A stretch of 64,000 nucleotides of DNA from Microvirga ossetica (GCF_002741015.1 NZ_CP016616.1:5048501-5112500); one strand, 5' to 3'. Positions 26,706 to 35,757 are shown, counted from the stretch's first letter. Program-made: numbers and translations. The notes: a model not told the origin generated them from the sequence alone.

Positions 26706-26747
26706 AGGGCTGTCTGGAAGTGTCAAGTCGGTGTCCGGCCCGGTCAA
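26706..26747 (-). promoter_or_regulatory. 21-bp direct-repeat operator-like site (site 5)
   Basis: On the minus strand the units start TTGACCGGGCCGGACACC (26747) and TTGACACTTCCAGACAGC (26726). Halves are TGAC-N6-GGACA and TGAC-N6-AGACA. It is 154 bases upstream of sulfatase 3 and points away from it. Confidence 0.75.
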
Positions 26748-26900
26748 GCAGGCCTTCCTCCACACGCCTAGGATGACCGTCGTTTTGCCGCGAAGATTTC
26801 TTGCGTGCCGCGTTGGTCGTCAAACCTGCGCCATCCGTCGCCCGCCGGGTTCGGCTCCGCTCCCGGTGCGGTCATGGGCATGGCTGCCATGGAGATCCCC

Positions 26901-28583
26901 ATGAGACAAAAGTTGCTCACGCTTTGCCTGTCGTCGGCCTTGCTCGCGGGTTCGGCCCTTGCCGCCTCCGCCCAGGCCCCGCCCAACCAGGCCCCCGGCA
27001 AGCGGCCGAACGTCGTCATTCTGATGACCGACGACACCGGCTGGAACGATTTCGGGGCCTATTCCGGAGGCGGCGCGGCTCTCGGCCATCCGACCCCGAA
27101 CATCGACCGTATCGGGCGGGAAGGCGCAGTCTTCACGAACTGGTACGGCCAGGCGAGCTGCACGGCCGGACGCGCTTCATTCATCACGGGACGCATCCCG
27201 ATCCGCTCGGCGCTCTCGATCGTGGTCGCCCCCGGCGACGAGAATGCGCTGCGCAAGGAGACGCCGACGATTGCCGAATTCTTCAAGCGGAACGGCTACT
27301 CGACCTACTTCTCGGGCAAGTGGCATCTCGGCGACAAGCCGGAATCGTATCCGATCGAGCACGGCTTCGACGAGATGAAGGCGTTCGCGGCCTACTATCC
27401 CGGCGTCTATACCTACAGCGATACGTCGAAGTGGTTCCACCCGTGGTTCCCCTCCTACAACGCGGAATTCTCGCGGGGCTACTTCGACGTGGTGAACATG
27501 TTCGAATGGGAGGGCGTGGCGGGCCAGCCGGCGACCAAGGTCGCGACCATCAGCTATGACTACCTCGCCGAGTTCGACGTCCGGCAGACCGACTATGCGG
27601 TCGACTACATCAAGGCGCATGCCAACGACGACAAGCCGTTCTTCATGGACGTCAACTTCATGAAGATGCACAACCCGACGAACGCCTCCGCGAAGTTCGC
27701 CGGCCGGTCGCGGCTGGGCGACTATTCCGACTCGGTGATGGAACTCGATGACGACATCGGCCGCATCATGGACGCGATCCGGGCGGAGGCGCCGAACACG
27801 ATCGTCGTGCTGACCGCCGACAATGGCGCCTGGCAGGACGCCTATCCCGATGCCGGGACCACGCCGTTCCGCGGCGAGAAAGGCAGCGCGTTCGAGGGCG
27901 GCTGGCGCACGCCGGGCCTGATGTGGTGGCCAGGCCACATCCCGGCCGGCGCGAACTACCACGAGATGATGTCACACATCGACTGCTGGTCGACGCTCGC
28001 GGCAATGACCGGGCTCACGCCTCCGCCGCACGGAGCCTGGACCGGCGACGACGGCAAGCCGATCTACTTCGACAGCATCGACAACAGCGCCTACATCCTC
28101 GGGCAGGCCCCCCATTCGGCGCGCCGGTCATGGATCTACATCGACGGCGAGAGCTTCATGGGAGCGCGCGCGGACGTGGCCGGCGATCCGGCCAATCCAG
28201 ATCTCAACATCGCATGGAAGTACCTGTGGACGGCCAAGGACACCTGGCTCGGGCCCGAGCAGAACCTGGGCGCGATCGGCTCGGTCTACAATCTGACCAT
28301 GGACCCGTTCGAGAAGTACGACATGACGTTCAACGGCGCGATGTCGTCACGGATGGCGACGTCCTCGCCGGGCAAATATGCCGGGCAGGACAACGGCTGG
28401 GTGCTGGCCCTGATCTACCCGGTCCTGATCGATTTCGACAAGTCGATCATCGAGTATCCGAGCATCAAGCGGTACCCGGGCGGAGCCTCGAACGATCTCA
28501 GGCCCGATCTCCAGCGTCCGGACAATCCGGTCCCGTTCCTCGATCTGAGGAACCCGCCTCGTGTGAAGTCCGGCGGTGGCTAG
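26901..28583 (+). CDS. exported arylsulfatase 3 (560 aa)
   Basis: The start at 26901 (MRQKLLTLCLSSALLAGSAL) gives a proper signal peptide; in-frame ATGs upstream would bury it. TDD at 43-45, SCTAGRASFITGRIPIRSAL with Cys87 to become formylglycine, YFSGKWHLGDKPESYPIEHG, LTADNGAWQDAYPDAGTTPF. It belongs to a different sulfatase subgroup from 1 and 2 (KWHLGD instead of KNHLGD). Exported sulfate-ester hydrolase; depends on the FGE encoded 5 kb away. Site 5 lies upstream. Confidence 0.92.
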   Translation: MRQKLLTLCLSSALLAGSALAASAQAPPNQAPGKRPNVVILMTDDTGWNDFGAYSGGGAALGHPTPNIDRIGREGAVFTNWYGQASCTAGRASFITGRIPIRSALSIVVAPGDENALRKETPTIAEFFKRNGYSTYFSGKWHLGDKPESYPIEHGFDEMKAFAAYYPGVYTYSDTSKWFHPWFPSYNAEFSRGYFDVVNMFEWEGVAGQPATKVATISYDYLAEFDVRQTDYAVDYIKAHANDDKPFFMDVNFMKMHNPTNASAKFAGRSRLGDYSDSVMELDDDIGRIMDAIRAEAPNTIVVLTADNGAWQDAYPDAGTTPFRGEKGSAFEGGWRTPGLMWWPGHIPAGANYHEMMSHIDCWSTLAAMTGLTPPPHGAWTGDDGKPIYFDSIDNSAYILGQAPHSARRSWIYIDGESFMGARADVAGDPANPDLNIAWKYLWTAKDTWLGPEQNLGAIGSVYNLTMDPFEKYDMTFNGAMSSRMATSSPGKYAGQDNGWVLALIYPVLIDFDKSIIEYPSIKRYPGGASNDLRPDLQRPDNPVPFLDLRNPPRVKSGGG

Positions 28584-28648
28584 CTTCCTTCCGTGGCAAT
28601 CGGGCGGGGCGCGCATCACATGCGTCCCACCTCGGTCAGCCTGATGCG

Positions 28649-28695
28649 GCCACCGACAGGATGGCTTGTTAGGGGTTAACCAGCCTGTCGGTGGC
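28649..28695. terminator. 12-bp inverted repeat between convergent genes
   Basis: GCCACCGACAGG (28649-28660) and CCTGTCGGTGGC (28684-28695) pair perfectly around a 23-base loop that contains GGTTAACC. It lies between the convergent ends of sulfatase 3 and the DegP-type protease, so a shared two-way terminator is plausible; no U tract. Confidence 0.5.
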
Positions 28696-28754
28696 AAGCA
28701 CACCAGCTCCTCGGAAGGGAATGAGAGGCTGACATCCAACCGATCGCCGACGGG

Positions 28755-29936
28755 TTACGCCTTCGGCTGGGCTCCGATTTCGACGGTCACCGTCCGCTCC
28801 TGGCCCTGGCGGAAGAGCGTGAGCGACACGGACTTGCCCGGGGCCACGTTCGCGATCTTCCGCGCCACGTCCTTGGCATCGCCGATCCGTTCCCCGTCCA
28901 CGGCGACGATGGTGTCGCCGATCCGGACGCCCGCCTTGGCCGCAGGGCTGTCCTTCTGGGCCTCGGCCACGAGGACGCCCTTGGGCTCTTTGAGGCCGAT
29001 GGCCTCGGCGAGCTCCTTGGTCATCGGCTGCATCTGCACGCCGATGAAGCCGCGGGCCACCTGGCCGCCGTTCTTGAGCGAGGTCACGATCGTGTCGACC
29101 GTGCTGGCCGGGATGGCGAAGGCGATGCCGACATTGCCGCCCGACGGCGAGAAGATCGCCGTGTTCACGCCGACCACTTCGCCCGCGAGATTGAAGGTCG
29201 GACCGCCCGAGTTGCCCTTGTTCACGGGAGCGTCGATCTGGATGTAGTCATCATAGGGGCCGCTGCCGATATCGCGGTGCTGGGCCGAGACGATGCCGGC
29301 CGTCACCGTGCCGCCGAGGCCGAATGGATTGCCGATCGCCATCACCCAATCACCGACCCGTGCCTTCTGGGGCGCGAGGCGAACATAGGGGAAGTCGTTG
29401 CCCTCGACCTTCAGCAGAGCAAGATCGGTCTTGGGATCTGTGCCGATCACCTTGGCGTCGTAGGACTTGCCGTCATCCAGGGTGACCTCGACTGCCGACC
29501 AATTCTCGATGACGTGGTTGTTCGTCACCACGTAGCCGTCGGCCGAGATGAAGAAACCGGAGCCCATGGACTGGCCGAACTGCTTCGGCTGCTGGCTCGG
29601 GCCCTGCTGGCCGTCGCGGAAGAAGCGCTCCATCGGGTGACCCTTGGGCAGGTCGGGGGTCGAGAGCCCCGGGCCGTCTTGATCGCCGTCGCGGCTGGCC
29701 ACGTTCTGGACCTTCACCTTGACGGACACCACCGCGGGCTTCACCCGCTCGATCACGTCGGCGAACGATGGGGCGCCCTGCACGGGCTGCGCCATGGACC
29801 GCAGTTCCGCATGAGCCTCGTTCGGAGCGATGAGCCCGGTCTGGACCGCGCCGCCGGCAATGAGGGCAGCCACGGCGGCGGCGCCGAGCCACTTGGCGGT
29901 GCGCTTGTGGGCGCGACTGGAATTCACGTTTGGCAT
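28755..29936 (-). CDS. DegP/HtrA-type serine protease with one PDZ domain (393 aa)
   Basis: The start at 29936 follows GGAGGAAGACCAG. Membrane/signal segment at about residues 15-38, then the trypsin-like domain with His141 (VVTNNHVIENW), Asp171 (DPKTDLALLKV) and Ser243 (NKGNSGGPTFN), all present. One PDZ domain covers about 275-390 (RGFIGVQMQPMTKELAEAIG, AGVRIGDTIVAVDGERI). DegP and DegQ have two PDZ domains, so this is DegS-like in layout though with a Pro/Gln linker (GQQGPSQQPKQF). Periplasmic protein quality control. Confidence 0.9.
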   Translation of the reverse strand: MPNVNSSRAHKRTAKWLGAAAVAALIAGGAVQTGLIAPNEAHAELRSMAQPVQGAPSFADVIERVKPAVVSVKVKVQNVASRDGDQDGPGLSTPDLPKGHPMERFFRDGQQGPSQQPKQFGQSMGSGFFISADGYVVTNNHVIENWSAVEVTLDDGKSYDAKVIGTDPKTDLALLKVEGNDFPYVRLAPQKARVGDWVMAIGNPFGLGGTVTAGIVSAQHRDIGSGPYDDYIQIDAPVNKGNSGGPTFNLAGEVVGVNTAIFSPSGGNVGIAFAIPASTVDTIVTSLKNGGQVARGFIGVQMQPMTKELAEAIGLKEPKGVLVAEAQKDSPAAKAGVRIGDTIVAVDGERIGDAKDVARKIANVAPGKSVSLTLFRQGQERTVTVEIGAQPKA

Positions 29937-30179
29937 CTGGTCTTCCTCCTTGAACCCCTCGGGTTCGTCATGAGACCTGGATGCCAGAGCCGCCGTTACG
30001 GCGTCCTGACGCAGACATGAAGACTTCGTAAGACTGGAGTGGTGTCGCCCGAGCAACGCGCTGTCTTGCGAAAGCCCACCGGGCACGCCTTGCAGTTTCG
30101 GACCGCCGTCTCCGATATCCCATCCGGCTCCCTGAGTGCATTTCTGCGAATTCCGCCGTGGGGAAATCGAGGATCAGGA

Positions 30180-30434
30180 TCATGCCCTGCGGCGGCTGAG
30201 ATTGCCGGCCTGAACCTTCACATGCTGGATGAATCCGTCCAGGTCCATGCCATGCACATCCCGATACAGCAGCCAGATTTGCTCGCCCCGCAGGCCAATC
30301 CTCTCAAGGTCCAAGAGGATCATGAGGCCGGCGAACGGATCGTCGATGATCTGTCCCAGAACGGAGACCGTGCCCACATTGCCGGCAGCAAGCTCTGCGA
30401 TGGCTCCAGTGAGAGTGTCCGAGGCTTCGAGCAT
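30180..30434 (-). CDS. hypothetical protein (84 aa)
   Basis: Well-behaved cytoplasmic-looking sequence (LTGAIAELAAGNVGTVSVLG, QIIDDPFAGLMILLDLERIG, RGEQIWLLYRDVHGMDLDGF). Similar short proteins with the IRGxQIWxxYxD pattern occur in related bacteria, but I know no function. No signal peptide. It lies 100 bases after the DUF6894 gene on the same strand. Confidence 0.6.
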   Translation of the reverse strand: MLEASDTLTGAIAELAAGNVGTVSVLGQIIDDPFAGLMILLDLERIGLRGEQIWLLYRDVHGMDLDGFIQHVKVQAGNLSRRRA

Positions 30435-30533
30435 CTGCCGACGCTATCTCCGTTGAATGTCAAAGCGTGGTCACAAGCCTTGAGTGCAATCCCGCCAACT
30501 AACCATGCGCCTTCTCGAAAGGCGCTTGTCGAA

Positions 30534-31007
30534 TCACGCGTCTGATCGAGGCTGCAGCTTGGAGCCGTCGGCGTAAGCCTTGCACTCCGCTTCGTTCGCG
30601 AGTTCCTCAAGGTGCTCGGCGGTTTCAAGGAGCTGTTCGCGTGCTTCGTCGATCGCGATCTTCTCGACGATGGTCCGGATCGCCTGTGCCTGACGGCGAT
30701 ACTCGACAGCTTTTGGAACGGCGATCGAGAGACATGCTCGACCTTGACATGTCGGAGGCATCGGCCCCGCCCGTTCGACCTCGATTGAGACCGTCACGGT
30801 GAGGACCGGCTGCCGATGCTCGTCCGTCACCTCAATCCGAACACCGTCGGGGGTGGCACTTTGCATCTTGAGCAATCGGTCCCGCATCAGATCCGCCGCA
30901 GTGCGCACGGCCTCGATCTCGGCGGCGCGGAGGCTGTCGATCTCATAACCAACCTCGTCGCGGTTGAAATCTGAACCCAGGAGGAGGTCGAAATAGAAGC
31001 GCGGCAT
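30534..31007 (-). CDS. DUF6894-type protein (157 aa)
   Basis: The start at 31007 is chosen because MPRFYFDLLLG is the usual N-terminus of the DUF6894 domain; an in-frame start 50 codons upstream adds unrelated sequence. The domain continues with DEVGYEIDSLRAAEIEAVRT and VRIEVTDEHRQPVLTVTVSI. A helical tail of about 55 residues (EKIAIDEAREQLLETAEHLE) is added at the end. Function unknown. Site 6 lies 160 bases upstream. Confidence 0.75.
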   Translation of the reverse strand: MPRFYFDLLLGSDFNRDEVGYEIDSLRAAEIEAVRTAADLMRDRLLKMQSATPDGVRIEVTDEHRQPVLTVTVSIEVERAGPMPPTCQGRACLSIAVPKAVEYRRQAQAIRTIVEKIAIDEAREQLLETAEHLEELANEAECKAYADGSKLQPRSDA

Positions 31008-31166
31008 CGGCGTTATGAACCGGTCAAGGCAAGTGAATGGGTCATCGAAACGGGTATCCGCCCGCTGGCGCTCTTTGAGGGCTGCCTTCAGGCGGGCGGG
31101 TTCGGCACCGATATTGCCCCTACGGACCGACAGGACGGCTATTAGCGAGGAAAGCATCCGCCCGCC

Positions 31167-31208
31167 TTGCTGTCACAGGCCAATGACTTGCTTGATTAAG
31201 ACAAACCT
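31167..31208 (+). promoter_or_regulatory. 21-bp direct-repeat operator-like site (site 6, degenerate)
   Basis: Units TTGCTGTCACAGGCCAATG and TTGCTTGATTAAGACAAAC start at 31167 and 31188, exactly 21 apart. GGCCA and AGACA fit the second box; the first box is TTGCT instead of TTGAC. It points away from the DUF6894 gene. Confidence 0.5.
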
Positions 31209-31270
31209 CCTGCGTCATCCTTTGAAAGACTCTTCAAGTCACCGCCAAGTGGCTGAGGATCCCATAATAG

Positions 31271-31560
31271 TGGGTTAGACCGAACGTGCTGGGTACGCCG
31301 AAACCGGCGTCGTCGGTGATGATCAGCAGGACGTTGGGCGCGCCTTTCGGTGGCAAGACGCGGGGTGCCATCAAGCCGTCGTCCCAGGCCACCGAACGCC
31401 GGGTCTGGGGCGGGGAGTTGCGGTCCATCGATGGTGGCCGTGGCATCCGGGGCGCCGGGGGCGATCGTCTGCTGGGATTAGGCCACGGAGATCACGAGGA
31501 GGCTGGCGTTGGCGAGGTAAACGGCAAACAATGTAGCTTTCTTGATGTCCGCGATCCTCC
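31271..31560 (-). pseudogene. remnant of a fourth arylsulfatase (N-terminal part)
   Basis: On the minus strand from about 31548, one frame reads KKATLFAVYLANASLLVISV, a TAA stop, then SQQTIAPGAPDATATIDG and LPAPDPAFGG. After a frameshift another frame gives PRVLPPKGAPNVLLIITDDA and GFGVPSTFG before homology ends. This is the order of a large arylsulfatase N-terminus (anchor, ATIDG linker, PNVLLIITDDAGFG metal site). The modified-Cys region and some 650 residues are missing. The position where a start ATG belongs reads ATC. Clearly a decayed gene, not an error. Confidence 0.75.
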
Positions 31561-31691
31561 GGCGAGAGGCGGCAGATCTAGCTCCCGGCGAGCAAGGCAA
31601 GGGAGATCGTCCTTGGTTCAGAGCGCACGACTTATGAGTACAAAATTTACATCAATTCACGGAAGCGCACTTAACTGGAGGGGCCAATGGC

Positions 31692-31733
31692 TTGACAGAA
31701 CCGGACAGGCGTCAGGCTACAGTCCCAAAGGGT
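31692..31733 (+). promoter_or_regulatory. 21-bp direct-repeat site, one half decayed (site 7)
   Basis: The first unit, TTGACAGAACCGGACAGG at 31692, is a perfect TGAC-N6-GGACA half and shares TTGACAGAAC with site 1. The second unit is not recognisable. It lies upstream of the decayed sulfatase and points away from it, like all other copies. Confidence 0.5.
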
Positions 31734-32094
31734 TGCCGGGCCAATGGCTGTGGCATGATTTGTGGGATATCTGTCCACTTCGATTGAGCCAATCGCCGGA
31801 GTACGGGCCTTTGCGGCGTGACCGGATGAGTGGCATAAGAGCCTGCCGGAAGGCGCCCATCGCAACTGTGTTAAATTCAGTGGGAAAGGCCGCTTCTGGC
31901 ATTCCTGCGACGTAAGACCTTGGTCCGCTTCGGCGCCCATGAGCCGACGTTTGTTGGGTGACCGGAACGCGAGAGGCTGCCCCAAACTGGACCTATACCA
32001 ATCTGGAGTGCGGTTCTGAACTGGATGGGATTTCGTTTTGACGATCCACAAATCGACGGAACGCACCATATGCTCGGTGCTGGGAAGTTGTTAC

Positions 32095-32115
32095 TTCGCA
32101 ACATAGTGTTGCGAA
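32095..32115. promoter_or_regulatory. 8-bp inverted repeat, operator-like
   Basis: TTCGCAAC-ATAGT-GTTGCGAA, perfect arms with a 5-base centre. It lies 152 bases before the TetR gene; the binding protein is unknown. Confidence 0.4.
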
Positions 32116-32202
32116 ACGGCTACTAAAGCAGTCTCGGCCGTGCAGAACGGGGGACAGCATGCTCATTACTAAGGCAGATAATACGAAAGTTCCGCACAAC
32201 TG

Positions 32203-32228
32203 ACAAACAAACAGGCTTGTTTGTTTGT
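32203..32228. promoter_or_regulatory. TetR-family operator palindrome
   Basis: ACAAACAAACA and TGTTTGTTTGT arms of 11 bases around GGCT, ending 38 bases before the TetR ATG. Position and symmetry fit autorepression by the adjacent TetR protein and control of the transporter operon behind it. Confidence 0.75.
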
Positions 32229-32266
32229 AATCAGTCTGCCAGTTTCAACGCCACGGGAGAAACGGA

Positions 32267-32980
32267 ATGAAGCCCCGCGGTCGTAGGAAAACACAGCAGG
32301 AGCGCAGCGCCGACACGACGCTCAAGCTGCTCAACGCGACTATCGATCTGCTGCATGACCGTGGACTTTACCGCATGTCGACTTCTGACATCGCAGAGGC
32401 TGCCGGAGTGTCGCGAGGTGCACTGACTCATCACTTCAACTCGAAAGAGGAGATCATCGCGGCGGCAGTCTCCCATCAACTGCGCAACGCGACGGCCGGC
32501 CTTCACGAGATGGCCGATGGGATACGTCAATCCGGAGGAACGTCCGACAAGATTGTCGACTACCTGTGGCGGATGATGAACCACCGCCTGTTCTACGTCA
32601 CAATGGAGTATTTGCCTGAGGCAAGGCACAACAAAGAGTTCCGTGCGGCTATCATTCCGGTCGTCAAGGAATTTCATGCAGGCCTCAACTCCGTTTGGGC
32701 CGAACTCGCAGGGCAGGTTGGCGTTGAGGTCGAGCATGCGCTCGTCCTGATGAACGCGACGATGTGCATGATCCGCGGGATGATCGCTCAATCCGCCACT
32801 AGAGACGATCCGGCTTACTTCGATGCGCTGCTCGATTTCTGGAAGGAGCGGATGCGCCGTGAATTCATGCTGAAGAATGATGAATACCCCGCAGGTGCGG
32901 GCGAACCGAAGCAGAGTCTGGCTGCGCTTAAGATCTCCTCGGCGAAGCCACGGCATCAGGGAGCGATGAAAGGGCGGTAA
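32267..32980 (+). CDS. TetR-family transcriptional regulator (237 aa)
   Basis: N-terminal HTH at about residues 17-65 (TLKLLNATIDLLHDRGLYRM, SDIAEAAGVSRGALTHHFNS, KEEIIAAAV), with the TetR recognition helix intact. The rest is a helical ligand domain with LFYVTMEYLPEARHNKEF. It begins the long plus-strand run that continues into livG three bases later, so it is probably co-transcribed with and controls the first transporter. The ligand is likely the transported compound or its breakdown product (inference). Confidence 0.9.
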   Translation: MKPRGRRKTQQERSADTTLKLLNATIDLLHDRGLYRMSTSDIAEAAGVSRGALTHHFNSKEEIIAAAVSHQLRNATAGLHEMADGIRQSGGTSDKIVDYLWRMMNHRLFYVTMEYLPEARHNKEFRAAIIPVVKEFHAGLNSVWAELAGQVGVEVEHALVLMNATMCMIRGMIAQSATRDDPAYFDALLDFWKERMRREFMLKNDEYPAGAGEPKQSLAALKISSAKPRHQGAMKGR

Positions 32981-32982
32981 AC

Positions 32983-33792
32983 GTGCACGCACACGCAAAG
33001 GCACCCATGCTAGCGACCCATGATACATTCACACATCCCTTGGCCGTAGAGAGGGTCCGTCTCGCCTTCGGAGGACTGAAGGCCTTGGACGGGGCATCGT
33101 TCCACGTCGAGCCGGGGATCGTGACCGGACTGATCGGGCCCAACGGTGCCGGAAAGACGACGATGTTCAACGTCATCTCCGGCCTTTACAGAGCAAATTC
33201 CGGATCCATCAGATTCATGGACCATTCCATTGAGCGCTTAAGCCCTCACAAGATCACCCGGCTCGGGCTTGTTCGGACGTTTCAGATCGCGCGCGGCTTT
33301 CCCAAGCTCTCGGTATTCGAGCACCTGATGGTCTATGGCGCGCAACAGCCTGGCGAAGGCATTGGTACAGCCTTGGCTGGATCGGCGAGCGCGCGACAGC
33401 GTGAGGCGGAACTAGCGGAGAAGGCTTTGTCCATCGCTGCGCGCCTGCGGCTGTCCCACGTTATCGACAACAAGGTGACGGCTCTCTCCGGGGGGCAGAA
33501 GAAGCTCCTGGAGATTGGGCGAGCCCTAATGGCCGAGCCTCGCATGATTCTGTTCGACGAGCCGGCGGCCGGCGTGAACCCCACGCTCGCTGAGGAAATC
33601 GGCGACCACCTGCTCGCGCTCGTGTCCGAGGGCATGACGGTGCTGCTCATCGAGCACGACATGGCGCTGATCGAGCGCATCTGCAAGCGTGTGATCGTGA
33701 TGGCGCAGGGCCGGACACTTGCTGAAGGAACCTTCGACGACGTGCGGGAAAACCGCGAAGTTCAGGATGCGTACCTTGGAGGGCGCAGATGA
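32983..33792 (+). CDS. livG: branched-chain-type ABC transporter ATPase LivG, set 1 (269 aa)
   Basis: GTG start three bases after the TetR stop. Walker A GPNGAGKTT (about residues 51-59), signature LSGGQKKLLEIGRALM, Walker B RMILFDEPAAGVNP and switch His in LLIEHDMALIE. FQIARGFPKLSVFEHLMVYG is typical of LivG. It couples ATP hydrolysis to uptake with LivF, LivH and LivM. The HAAT class imports amino acids, but also amides, urea and aromatic acids; substrate not readable. Its end overlaps livF by four bases (ATGA). Confidence 0.93.
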   Translation: MHAHAKAPMLATHDTFTHPLAVERVRLAFGGLKALDGASFHVEPGIVTGLIGPNGAGKTTMFNVISGLYRANSGSIRFMDHSIERLSPHKITRLGLVRTFQIARGFPKLSVFEHLMVYGAQQPGEGIGTALAGSASARQREAELAEKALSIAARLRLSHVIDNKVTALSGGQKKLLEIGRALMAEPRMILFDEPAAGVNPTLAEEIGDHLLALVSEGMTVLLIEHDMALIERICKRVIVMAQGRTLAEGTFDDVRENREVQDAYLGGRR

Positions 33793-34547
33793 GGTTATTG
33801 GATGTCGAAGGCATCGTCGGCGGCTATGCCTCGGCCGAACACATCGTGAAGGGCGTGGCCCTGAGCGCGGATACGGACGAGGTCGTCACCATCATCGGGC
33901 CAAATGGCGCCGGCAAGTCGACCGCGCTGAAGCTGATCTCCGGACTGCTGTCCCCGTCGCAGGGGCGGGTTTTGATCGACGGCGAGGACATCACGGGTCA
34001 GTCGCCGCAGGCCATCGCAAAGGCGGGCCTCGGCTTCGTGCCGCAGGAGCGCAATGTCTTCGGTTCGCTCACGATCGCGGAGAACCTCGAAGTCAGCTGC
34101 CTGTTCGAACGCAGCGCGGCAAAAAGGCGGATGGAAGAGGCTTATGCACGATTTCCGATGCTGTTCGACAAACGCCGTATTTCGGCCCAGAGTCTGTCAG
34201 GCGGACAACGTCAGATCCTCGCCATAGCGATGGCTCTCATGGGCAAGCCCCGCGCACTTCTGCTCGACGAGCCTACGGCAGGTCTCAGCCCGAAGGCAGC
34301 GCACGAGCTCTTCGCATACATCCGAAGTATCGCCAACGAAGGCATAGCGATCCTCATGGTCGAGCAGAATGCGCTTGAGTCTCTCGAGGTCTCCGACCGC
34401 GCCTATGTGCTCGTCGATGGGCGAAATCATCTCGATGGACCGGCCGAAACCGTCGCCAACGATCCCGATATCCGCCGTCTTTTCCTGGGCGGACGCGCCA
34501 CCAAACCGACTGGGGTTGGCCAGCAGGCCGATCTCCCGCGTCACTGA
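33789..34547 (+). CDS. livF: branched-chain-type ABC transporter ATPase LivF, set 1 (252 aa)
   Basis: Walker A GPNGAGKST, signature LSGGQRQILAIAMALM, Walker B ALLLDEPTAGLSPK, and the LivF hallmark GLGFVPQERNVFGSLTIAEN. A tail of about 15 residues (TKPTGVGQQADLPRH) extends beyond the usual end LFLGG. Start ATG overlaps the livG stop (ATGA). Second ATPase subunit of transporter 1. Confidence 0.93.
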   Translation: MRLLDVEGIVGGYASAEHIVKGVALSADTDEVVTIIGPNGAGKSTALKLISGLLSPSQGRVLIDGEDITGQSPQAIAKAGLGFVPQERNVFGSLTIAENLEVSCLFERSAAKRRMEEAYARFPMLFDKRRISAQSLSGGQRQILAIAMALMGKPRALLLDEPTAGLSPKAAHELFAYIRSIANEGIAILMVEQNALESLEVSDRAYVLVDGRNHLDGPAETVANDPDIRRLFLGGRATKPTGVGQQADLPRH

Positions 34548-34560
34548 AGAGGACAGTATC

Positions 34561-35757
34561 ATGACAGATATCACGCGCAGACATATTCTCGGCGCTGGCG
34601 TCGCCTTTGTCGGCACAGTGGCAATGCCGGCGATCTTGCGGGCACAGACGGGTCCCATCAAGCTCGGAACGCTGACCCCGCTCACTGGCTCGGGAGGCTC
34701 CTACGGCCCGGCCATGGCGAATACTGTGAAGAAGGCCGCAGACGAGATCAACAAGGCAGGCGGCATTCTCGGACGTCAACTGCTCATCATCTCGGAAGAC
34801 GACCAGACCAGCCCTGAGGCCGGTCTGCGCGCCGCACGCAAGCTCATCGATATCGACAAGGTGTCAGCCATCATCGGCACCTGGGCCTCCGCGGTCACCA
34901 CGGCAGTTGTGCCGGTGTGCTCGCAGTCAGGCGTGTTCCTCTCAACCGTTTCCGGTGCGGAGCCGATCACTCTGCTCCCCCACCAGGGTTTCCTGATCCG
35001 AACGCAGCCGACCACGACCCTGCAAGGAACCAAGTTCGGAGAATTCGCCCTCGGCGCCAATGCCAAGACCGTGGCGTTCGTCTCGCCGCAGACGCCCTTC
35101 ACCGAGTCTCAATATGCAGCGCTGACCAAGACCGTCACGGCGGCTGGCGGAAAGACCACCTCGCTGATCTACGACGACAAGAAGACGACCCTGCGCACCG
35201 AGGTCGATCAGGTGCTGCGCGGCAAGCCTGATGCGATCGTGATGGGCGGCTATACCAACGATACCGCGGTGCTCGTCCGCGATCTCTACCGCGCCAATTA
35301 TCGCGGCAGCCTGTTCGGCTTCGGTTATTCCGTGAACAAGCAGCTTGTGGATGCGCTTCCGGCGGATGTGAGCGAGGGCATCTACACCCTGTCTCCGTCT
35401 CCTGCCGAAGGCAGCAACGCCTACAAGAATGTGGCGCGTCTCCTCGGAGTCGACTCGCCCGATACGTATAGCTGCCAAGTCTATGATCACCTCAACCTGA
35501 TCGCCATGGCCATGGCGGTCGGCAAGGGCGACACCGGCACCGTTATCAAGGACAACGTGCGCAAGGTATCGCAGGGCGGCGGCGAGCGCGTCGAAACCGC
35601 AGTCGATGGGCTCAAGCTGATCGCCGACGGCAAGAAGGTCGATTATGACGGCGCTTCCGGCCCCTGCGACTTCACCGACATCGGCGACATCACCGATGCC
35701 AAGTTCCGTTATGAGCAGGTCAAGGGCGGTAAGATCACCCTGCTGAAGATTGCGTGA
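34561..35757 (+). CDS. periplasmic substrate-binding protein, set 1 (398 aa)
   Basis: The start at 34561 follows GAAGAGGACAG. The signal TRRHILGAGVAFVGTVAM carries a twin arginine, so Tat export is likely. The type I binding fold is typical of LivK-like proteins: IKLGTLTPLTGSGGSYGPAM, AADEINKAGGILGRQL, SEDDQTSPEAGLRAARKLID, VSAIIGTWASAVTTAVVPVC. Gives specificity to transporter 1. The second binding protein in the window (40361) is a clear paralogue in the N-terminal half. Confidence 0.92.
   Translation: MTDITRRHILGAGVAFVGTVAMPAILRAQTGPIKLGTLTPLTGSGGSYGPAMANTVKKAADEINKAGGILGRQLLIISEDDQTSPEAGLRAARKLIDIDKVSAIIGTWASAVTTAVVPVCSQSGVFLSTVSGAEPITLLPHQGFLIRTQPTTTLQGTKFGEFALGANAKTVAFVSPQTPFTESQYAALTKTVTAAGGKTTSLIYDDKKTTLRTEVDQVLRGKPDAIVMGGYTNDTAVLVRDLYRANYRGSLFGFGYSVNKQLVDALPADVSEGIYTLSPSPAEGSNAYKNVARLLGVDSPDTYSCQVYDHLNLIAMAMAVGKGDTGTVIKDNVRKVSQGGGERVETAVDGLKLIADGKKVDYDGASGPCDFTDIGDITDAKFRYEQVKGGKITLLKIA

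Larger units (their letters stand above)
26427..26900. other. divergent intergenic region with two facing operator-like sites
   Basis: 474 bases between the AraC fragment (minus) and sulfatase 3 (plus). Contains sites 4 and 5 and an 18-bp tandem duplication. No gene seen. Confidence 0.5.
31561..32266. other. 705-base intergenic region, lower GC
   Basis: No gene is supported. It contains the half-degraded direct-repeat site at 31692, an 8-bp palindrome at 32095-32115 and the TetR-type operator at 32203-32228. The part 31700-31950 resembles in style the decayed non-coding repeats seen between rhizobial genes; I cannot confirm this. Confidence 0.4.
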
